Assembly: GCA_964019055.1 (NCBI GenBank)
Contig: OZ025217.1
Coordinates: 10,700,255-10,764,254 of the forward strand
Direction: 5' to 3'
Source: Anthopleura xanthogrammica
Lineage: Eukaryota > Cnidaria > Anthozoa > Actiniaria > Actiniidae
Length of the DNA stretch: 64,000 nucleotides
Position numbers and translations under genes: made by a program. Below the pieces are notes generated by a model. That model did no database searches. It was not told the DNA's origin and saw only the letters and a list, made by a program, of their open reading frames with translations. Positions 56,214-64,000 of this stretch are shown here, one piece after another. The first letter of the stretch is position 1. Each line of letters starts with the position of its first letter.

Positions 56214-57126
56214 GAGGGGATGTCAGCAAAAATCAAACATACGCCGGCAACAGTCAAAAAATCGATTTCGCTCATATTTTGGTATTAGGTAGGCCTATGT
56301 GCGAGATATATCATGGTATGTTTCATTTGTCGAAATATGGCTTCATTTCCGAGAAAAACGAGAAAAATGAATTTGTCAATATTGACCCTTTGGGAGAGCC
56401 AAAATATACTCCAACTTCGGGGGGCTCGCTTGCCTTTGCAAAAATATCTACATGTTTAATTCCCAAACAACTGTTTTATATAATGTTTTAACTTTAAAAA
56501 TCTGAAATTTCATTGTCTTCCAATAAATTTATAACGGTAAAAAAAAATTATTTACCAGGGTACTTTGACGCCTTGTGGAAAGTAACGAATTTTCAAAAAA
56601 TGTTTTCGCCATGTGCTAAATAAAATAAAACGCCGATATTAAGAAAATGAAAAGTCGAAATAATATTCTAACCGTGACTGAAAGCTTTTTTGGGGGTTTT
56701 TATTCTGCGACGAGAAATAAAAATTTAAAGTTGGAGAAATTTCAAAGAACGGCGGCCGGTGCGCTCAATCAAATGAATTTAAAAATTACCTAAAAGAGCA
56801 AAATATCGTAAGATAGCAAAGTACCACCTAAAGCTACTGCAGTAACACTACATGGTGTGGATTAATACAATTGAAATTAGCTCTAAGAAAGATGCAATTT
56901 TTCTAGATAAGAGTCGAAGCGGGTTCTTTTACAAATAGCCGTTGCGTGACCATAAGTGTGACCAAGGAGTCGGGAGACGCGGCATTCTACAAAGAATTTG
57001 GTGTGGCCTTTGATAACGCCGAGACACGAATGTACATGTCACGTTCGCATTTACTAAAGGGAAAATCTACTGGAAATATCCTTCTACGTTTCAGCTTTTA
57101 TAGAAGTAGGCTTTACTGGACCATCA
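56214..57126. other. Unit-B-specific block replacing the hexanucleotide repeat region
   Basis: Homology to unit A stops inside the palindromic MITE (56213) and resumes at CATCAACATTATGAGC (57127). The block has no counterpart in this window. One open frame near 56946-57146 (YKEFGVAFDNAETRMYMSRS) has no recognised domain. It is either an insertion or the ancestral sequence lost from unit A. Confidence 0.6.
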
Positions 57127-57799
57127 ACATGCCATCAACATTATGAGCTAAAACTTTGCCTTCTTACTAATATCGAGGTGCTCTTTTCATTTCTGATGTT
57201 CATTTTGACACAACTGCTTGATTTAAGGGGGTAGGGTCACGTTACCTGTTGTTGCAAAAGGCCTATTGTTAGTAATTAGTGTTATGCCTCCAAATTGGGA
57301 TAGGCTGTTGAACCGGGAGACAATCCCCTACTCTTACACGAATAATTCAACAGGTTCTTTTATGTCCCCCATTCACATGTTAAGATGTTTGTTCTTACAG
57401 CGTGCTTACTAATGAAATAATATAAGCAGCCACCCTTTACACCCATTTTGGAGGCATAACACTAATTACTAACAATTCGCTCATGATTGTAAGCTGCACG
57501 GCTGCTAATAGCGCCTTAATATGCAGCCCGTAAAGTCCTCCACTGGTCAAAAATTGTAAAGCGCATTGACACGATGTGAAATGCGCTATATAAGAACCCA
57601 TTATTATTATTATTAATATTATTATTATTATTTTCATAATCACGCGATCAACACAGCCCAAGACGTTTGGGTTTTTAACTACCATCGATCAGAAATTTAC
57701 TAGCTCAGACCGTTGAAAATTTGATTGAAAATCTTGAAAAGTTTGCATTTTGCCTTGCCTAAGCCACTATGAAATAATTAAGCGAGTGCGATAAGAGAA

Positions 57800-57831
<32 letters not shown>

Positions 57832-57917
57832 AAGTAATAAAAATGATAATAATAATAATGAAAATTATAATGATAATAATTCTAATGAAAGTAATAATGA
57901 TAATAAACGTAATGATA

Positions 57918-58012
<95 letters not shown>

Positions 58013-59482
58013 AGTAATAAAAGATGACTGTAATTCTTACGTTAGTCCTTGTTGAGTGCCATTTAGGGACCAGTGAGCGAGAATATTGTAACCTAGAAAT
58101 GAATAATACAAAAAAGACATTTATTTTAGGAGAATACTTTTATTTTTGAAGAATACATGCTCAAAGATTGTGGTTAAAAATGATACCGACTCAGATCTCG
58201 TCAAACTGTCGTGGTGAACTCGATACAACTTCGTGTAAATTCCAGAATTCCCAACCAATAACCATAACTGAAATGTTTCACGAAGGTTTTGTCGCCTGTT
58301 GCATACCAAGCCCGATATGTACTATGGACAATTTGAATGCAGTCGGCAAAAGGTCACAACAATATGAAATTTTCTCAAATTTTGTCTGCACGTTTTTCTG
58401 GCAAATTTTCTATTATTTTCACGTGCCGAATATAATTATACATTTCAAGCTTGGTAAAGCAACAAGCGACAAGCAGCATGCGACATGCAAAAAAACCTTC
58501 GCGAACTTTTTTTGAAATAGTTATATAAATGTTTACAGTCAAACTAAGAAAACCGTGAACACCTAAAATATGTCTGGAATGTTTTCCACCACCATGAAAA
58601 GAGTTCGTATTGAATCCTTCTCTCGTGTACTATCCGTTTGTCTCGAATAGAAACTTCTAATGTCACGAGAATAAAACTAAAATATGACTTTTGAAACTTT
58701 TAAACGGGAAAATACTTTGCGTGACCGCGCTGTGATCAAACGCATAAACATTCCAGACATATTTTAGGTGTTCACGGTTTTCTTAGTTTGACTGTAATTA
58801 TACCTTTCACTTGCTGATGAACCAGTAATGAAAGCAGAGAAATAATCTGTAAAAACAATAATAAAACAGCTGGCGTCGTTATTGTTTCTAGCCAAATTGC
58901 TGTTATGATATTTTAGAACTAGGTTTGTGAACAGGTGTTATGTGCCTAGTACATCGATCGCATAAATAACATTAAAAATTTCAGCGAAAATCACTTAAGT
59001 AAGGATGGATCAAAGGGAAGTGTTTCTGACAAAAGAAAGTTGTCCAAAGATTAAACCCTGTAGTTTGTCTAGCCATAAAATATTTTTCGTTTTTTCTTAC
59101 AGTGAAAATCACTTAAGTAAGAATGGATCTAAGGGAAGTGTTTTTGACAAAAGAAAGTTGTTCAAAGATTAAACCCTGTAGTTTGTCCAGCAATGAAATA
59201 TTTTTCGTTTTTTACAGAATATTTAGAATGGAACTTCTAAACTGAATTGTTAAACTTTTATTTTCGTTCTTGAATAGACTTTTTCACCGATACGGCAGCC
59301 ATCTTAAATTATTGGATGCCAAGGGAAAATAATTCTGCCTCGTCATCATGCACTGCAGAGTCACGTGAGAGAGCACTTACCGCCACGCTACTCAGTGCAT
59401 TTTTCCCGCCGATCGATAAAACAACATCTAACTCGAAGCTCTCGCTATATAAACTATTACAAAAACCTCATAATTGAGGGAA

Positions 59483-59791
59483 ATGCATGAAAAAGTCAAA
59501 AAACCTCATGCTAAGGATAAGCCCAAGCCTAAAGAACGCTTAGTAAGCGATCCTCGAGGCGAAAAATCGACAGATCGGCACATAGAAGTTTTGGCGCCAA
59601 GTGCTAGTGCAACAAACATGGCGGCAGACAATTCTGTCAAGCCATCTGAACTCCAACAATTTGGAGAACTCTCAGTATCGAAGAATATGATTGCGATGCA
59701 GCAATCGATGCAGCAATCCTTCAGTAAAATTACTGATGTGCTCACGAGAATAACAGAGGAGGAAACCCTCGATGGAGAAGAGGAACTATAA
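59483..59791 (+). CDS. Small hypothetical protein, unit B copy (102 aa)
   Basis: As in unit A, with KKPHAK for KEPHAK and LDGEEEL for LDEEEEL; the stop is in the same place. Lys/Pro-rich N-terminus, Gln/Ser-rich predicted coiled coil and an acidic tail. Family not recognised; probably within a DNA-element remnant. Confidence 0.4.
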   Translation: MHEKVKKPHAKDKPKPKERLVSDPRGEKSTDRHIEVLAPSASATNMAADNSVKPSELQQFGELSVSKNMIAMQQSMQQSFSKITDVLTRITEEETLDGEEEL

Positions 59792-59977
59792 AGCATAGTA
59801 TGGCAGAGTTACTTTTTAAAATAATTTTAGGCCGGCTTCGGTGTTTTTAGAGTGCGCGGGTAATTGAATCGAAAAGGCTATGACTTCCTATTTGCAGACT
59901 TCAATGAAACGTGATTTTTCACGCCTACACATAACCAAACTTTACACTGAAAAATAATGGATACTTGCGCAAGCTCA

Positions 59978-62900
59978 CACTGTAAAAACTGCCTGGTTAA
60001 AACCACCCAAAAACATTGGTAGAATTCATGCACCTGAGATAACCAGTTTTTTTATGGTTGAAATAACCGTATTTATTGGTTATAAAAAAATTGGTTAATA
60101 TAACCAAAAAAATATTGGTTATTATGAACAATTATAACAACCTCATTTTATTGGTTATAATAACCAAACACATTGGTTAATGTAACCATAGTGATATTGG
60201 TTGTTATGAACTATTACCTTTAGGTTATAACAACCTTATGACATTGGTTATAATAACCAAACGTATTGGTTAATATAACCAATTGTTTACTGTAAAGGCA
60301 ATGCACCTGAGATAACCAGTTTTTTTTGGGTTACTTCCTGTCAATTCAACCAATTCATTATGGTCAAAATTTAATTGGTAGTATGTACCATTAAAAATTG
60401 GTAGAAAATATCAATGCAAGGATCTTTAAGTATCAACACCAAAAACATGCAGTTCCAACCAAACAACATTTTTATTGACATTCCATTGGTTTCATTTCAC
60501 AATATTAAATGGAAAAAAAGTTTAACTTAAGCTTAACTTGTGACAAGCATACAAATTTATAATAAACAACCCATCCTTGGGAACCAAGGGGTAAAATTCT
60601 CCCCCTCGTTTCTCGCTTCCTTCCCTAGATTACCGAGGATGTAAACAACCTAGTATTATTAAGAAATAATTCAATCTCTATGTTATTATATTAAAGACTA
60701 TGGCTAAATGGCCAAATGCCTACCAATGTCTCCAAAATCCTAAATTGCAAGCATTCAAGCCTTTTTATTTATGTTCAAGCTATGAATAAAACCTATTGAA
60801 TCCTAACTACCCAAACATTATTCTGATGAGTGAAACAAACCTAAAAAACCTCTGTAGATTATTTTTCAACTTTTTGTTGATGCTGGACATAGAATATGAA
60901 GGCAAGTTTGTAAAACTGTGATGACCAAAATCCCCAGCAGTTTGAATTTGAATGACTGCAAATATTGAAGATATTTCAACTGCATGGGGATTTGGAGATT
61001 TTGGATAATCATTACTAAGTGTCACAAAACTCCCCTTAATATTCTATTTCCAGTATAAACAAAAAGTAGAAAACAAAACCTAGAGGTTTTTGGGTTCGCT
61101 TAACCCATTTGAATAAAGTTTGGGTAGTTTAGATTCCATAAGTATTATCCATTGCTTGAATAGAAATAAAACATCTTGACTGCTGGCCATTGTAGGATTT
61201 TGAAGACCTTGGCCAGATGCCAGCCATTTAGCCACAGCTTACAGTCAAATATATCATTTACAAATAACATGGCAGTAATTTCCACTATATTTCTATGTAT
61301 TATCATTTTGTTGTTAAGTGCAATTTTCATGCTGCATCTTCGAACCAGGCTTTCTGTCATGTTTTCAGTTAGAGGAAAATGTCAAGGTGCTATTCTTGTC
61401 AACTGAAAATACTTTTCCCTAACTAATCCCTCTTAGCAAACTGTTATCATGGTGGCCTTTTATAACAAAAAACAATTTCTCATAGCGCTGTATAAACAGT
61501 GTTCATCAAAGCACCACTAACTGAACCCAGCAACAGCTATCAGGTAAAAGATGCAGCATTATATCATAGTATATCTTGAAAGGAATTTTAAATATTAGCA
61601 ATACAGTACTAAAGGATTTTTAATAGAAACAGGATGTTAAGTGAGATGTGACGGGTACTCAGCTGATTTTCTTCTTAATTCGCTATACCAGTTCTTCAGT
61701 ATTCAACTTATATCTGTAGAAGTAAAAAAACATAGCTCATCTTTAATAACAAGACTAGTACAGAAAGTTGAGTGGTCATTCAAGTTCTAATATCTGGAAA
61801 TAGAAGAACTACAGTACTTCAGCAGTAGTTCAAATCTAAAAAATATTTCATCGATAAACTTGACTCTCTCAAACTAGTAACATTTCTTATATTAAGGTCC
61901 TCAGATACGAGATTATACTATTAGAGATTATAATCTCTTATCTGGGGACCTAAATTAAGAAATTTTACTTATAGTTTTGAGAGAATCATGTAGCGCTAGC
62001 CAGAGTGACTACTAACTCTGATGTAACGAAAGGCATTTATACGAGTAAAGAATTGCTTACCATTCGACTTGAAATGCGAAACACCTTCTCCAAGTCATCT
62101 AGGAGTACTCCACTGATAATCCAGGAGGTTTATACGTTAAAAGGCGATAAAAATTAGAGAAAAGAGCTAGAACACAAGAGCACGAACGACCGTTGACCGT
62201 TGAAAAATGGCGGGCTTCTTGTAGACGCGATGCATGATGGGTATTTAGCGCTCGCAAGTAGTCATGGGACTCGTTCCCAGTTTCCTTCCAATCACCACTA
62301 AATTCCCTAAAATTACGCTAAATTCACAAATATATATATTTTTTCGTGTTTCTTTTCATATAGTGCAGGAAATCCTTCCTTGGTTTAGATTATAGCCATA
62401 AAAGCGAGACATTTTAACTGTAGTATATAATCTAATTTTGGTAGGATACCCGTTCACTGAAAGGGCCCATGGAGGCAAATATTACATTTCAGTTTAGTAC
62501 CGAAGCTCAGTTGAAACTGCAGATATGTCTGATCTCGTTCATAAATAAAAATTCCGGAATGATTTGGTCGAGCTGACAACCCTATCGTTGGCAATATTAA
62601 TAACCCCTTACAATTGGTTGTTATGACCTATCTTCTTTGAGTTAAAAAAATAACTAATTTTTTTTGGCTGTAACAACCATAAAGATTGTAAAAAGCAAAA
62701 TGCGTTTTTGAGGTGTTGTTTTTTATATAAAGAGAGCAAGTATCATAGTTTGTGTTGACCAAAATATATCTGTTAATAACAACCATATTGCTTTTGGTCA
62801 TCTTATCGACCAATAAAAAATTGGTTGTAATGACTGTTTCAATTGGTTATGAGTATGACGGTTGTTTCAACCAAAATAAATCTGGTAACAACAACCATAT

Positions 62901-63005
62901 TGATTTTGGTTGTTTTCCCAACCAATAAGAAAATGGTTGAAATGACCATTTCAATTGGTTATAACCATTTATTTTGGTTGTTTCAACCAGGCAGTTTTTA
63001 CAGTG
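59978..63005. mobile_element. CACTG-ended DNA transposon, 3.0 kb, with a clean empty site in unit A
   Basis: The termini are CACTGTAAAAACTGCCTGG and its inverse CCAGGCAGTTTTTACAGTG, flanked by a CA duplication. Unit A has GCTCAGTAGC where unit B has GCTCA-element-CAGTAGC. Both ends carry dense subterminal repeats of TTGGTTATAATAACCAA-like palindromes (about 59995-60400 and 62590-62990), the typical binding-site layout of CACTA/EnSpm-type elements. I found no transposase: internal frames are short. A palindrome related to the 32446-32909 element lies at 61855-61990. It is a recent non-autonomous element. Confidence 0.85.
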
Positions 63006-64000
63006 CAGTAGCTACAACAAAGCAATCGCTGAAAAGTTAAACTGAACATGTTTTGAATACAAGTATACTGCAAAGTTTGAATGACTTTCATGAAATACTA
63101 TCAGAAACGGAGTGATTTATGTGATCATCCGGGTGAGTGTAGTCTTGAGAAAGACTGTTGTTGGTGGTGACTGGCGGTTTGTCAACCTGAGCGGAAGTCA
63201 TCTTCAGAGTACGATGGTGAATGAAAGACAGTAGATGGACAGGTGGACAGGTGTGAAAAACCCAAAATAAGACCCAAAATTTGCCAAGAATACGAAAAAA
63301 AATTGTTTTGGAGTCTGATAGCTAGTTCAAATGTTCAAAAAGTATCAGATCGGTGGGAGTATTTTTGAACGATCCAAGCGTTCTTAAAGATTACTAAAGG
63401 GTATTTTCTGACAAAATATGAGAAATTTGAAAATTCTGCAACTGTCCCGCTATTCTCGACCGTTACGGACAGCCACTCTTAATCTAAATGTCTTCAGGAT
63501 TTAAAAAAAATTTGTAACAAAAAAGTTTAAAAAAAAAACTACCATACAATCTTGTAAAAGTATAATACATTCTTAGCATCATAAAATATCTTCAGAATGG
63601 ATTTCATGAAGTAGGATTATATGAAAATCTTAAGGTTTTTAAAAAAACATTTTGATGACGTACCTAAAATTCATTTCGATATTCCTATTTAATTCCTTGC
63701 TCTCATATTGTCTCGAGAATGGTTTTAATATCATGGAACGGAATTTAGAAAATCTTGAGTCGCAAGAGCTTTTTCCTAAAGTTTTCTTTTAACAATTTTC
63801 AAAGCAAGATATAATGAAACTCAAAGACAAGTATTCGAAAAAAATTAAATTTCTAAAAGTCAATTCAATAAGACATATAAATAAGATAAATATAAAAGAT
63901 AAAATCAGCTAGCTAGGATAAGAAGAGGATAAAACATGCCAAACCTGGATAATAATGCTCTTCGACATCGTAACTCTTGAACGGTTCGACAAATTTAATC
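63006..64000. other. Unit B continuation, non-coding
   Basis: Matches unit A from about 44303 to 45290 (GTAGCTACAACAAAGCAATC, CATTTTGATGACGTACCTAA, ATAATGCTCTTCGACATCGT) with a few percent differences. No gene recognised. The window ends inside the duplication. Confidence 0.7.

Larger units (their letters stand above)
48863..64000. repeat. Large tandem duplication, unit B (runs past the window end)
   Basis: Copy of unit A with a few percent point differences and four large differences. These are a 1.9-kb extra block (50941-52837), two adjoining insertions (54737-54912 and 54934-55190), a replaced block (56214-57126 in place of the hexanucleotide repeat) and a 3.0-kb transposon (59978-63005). 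Confidence 0.9.

Overview
The window is nuclear DNA of an animal, most likely an anthozoan cnidarian such as a coral or sea anemone. Coding sequence is split into small exons with GT-AG introns, the DNA is AT-rich and crowded with short inverted-repeat transposons, and the gene families fit: a HEPN(DZIP3-type)-NACHT-LRR immune receptor and multidomain extracellular proteins with TSP1, LamG, Ig, uromodulin-type D8C and PAN modules. No prokaryotic operon, rRNA, CRISPR array or true tRNA gene was seen. Intron-exon structures below were read by eye from splice signals, reading phase and domain continuity.

Layout. 1-8.6 kb: a minus-strand gene for a small secreted or membrane TSP1 protein (exons at 6338-6035 and 4096-3947), a frameshifted Ig-exon relic (7.7-7.95 kb) and several foldback elements. 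8.6-11.1 kb: an element with terminal and split direct repeats (A1 ... B1-A2 ... B2), the arrangement typical of Ngaro-like tyrosine-recombinase retrotransposons, but without a recognisable recombinase or reverse transcriptase and with a 60/62-bp minisatellite inside. 12.4-13.1 kb: a 50-bp minisatellite. 13.4-17.5 kb: the minus-strand NLR gene.

18.38-32.42 kb is a tandem duplication of about 7 kb. Each unit carries an intact DIPK1/FAM69-type kinase-like gene followed by the start of MRPL20 (mitochondrial ribosomal protein L20). Unit 1 has only MRPL20 exons 1-2, with a broken splice acceptor. Unit 2 runs into the complete five-exon MRPL20 gene (31.36-36.09 kb). The unit junction shows 5-bp microhomology (GTGGT).

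35.77-64 kb is a second, larger tandem duplication (unit A 35.77-48.86 kb; unit B from 48.86 kb past the window end). It starts inside MRPL20 intron 4, so the last MRPL20 exon is repeated at 49.1 kb. Each unit carries a LINE reverse-transcriptase fragment, a minus-strand LamG-Ig-D8C-PAN gene, a Tc1/mariner-type MITE and a small ORF. The copies differ by clean mobile-element insertions. The best is a 3.0-kb CACTG-ended element in unit B (59978-63005) whose empty site is visible in unit A at about 44303.

Functionally the window mixes a housekeeping mitochondrial ribosomal gene, a secretory-pathway kinase-like family, an innate immune receptor and extracellular recognition proteins. I see no evidence that they act together. 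Its most informative aspect is structural: two overlapping duplications and many datable transposon insertions. Uncollapsed haplotypes in the assembly are the main alternative explanation.
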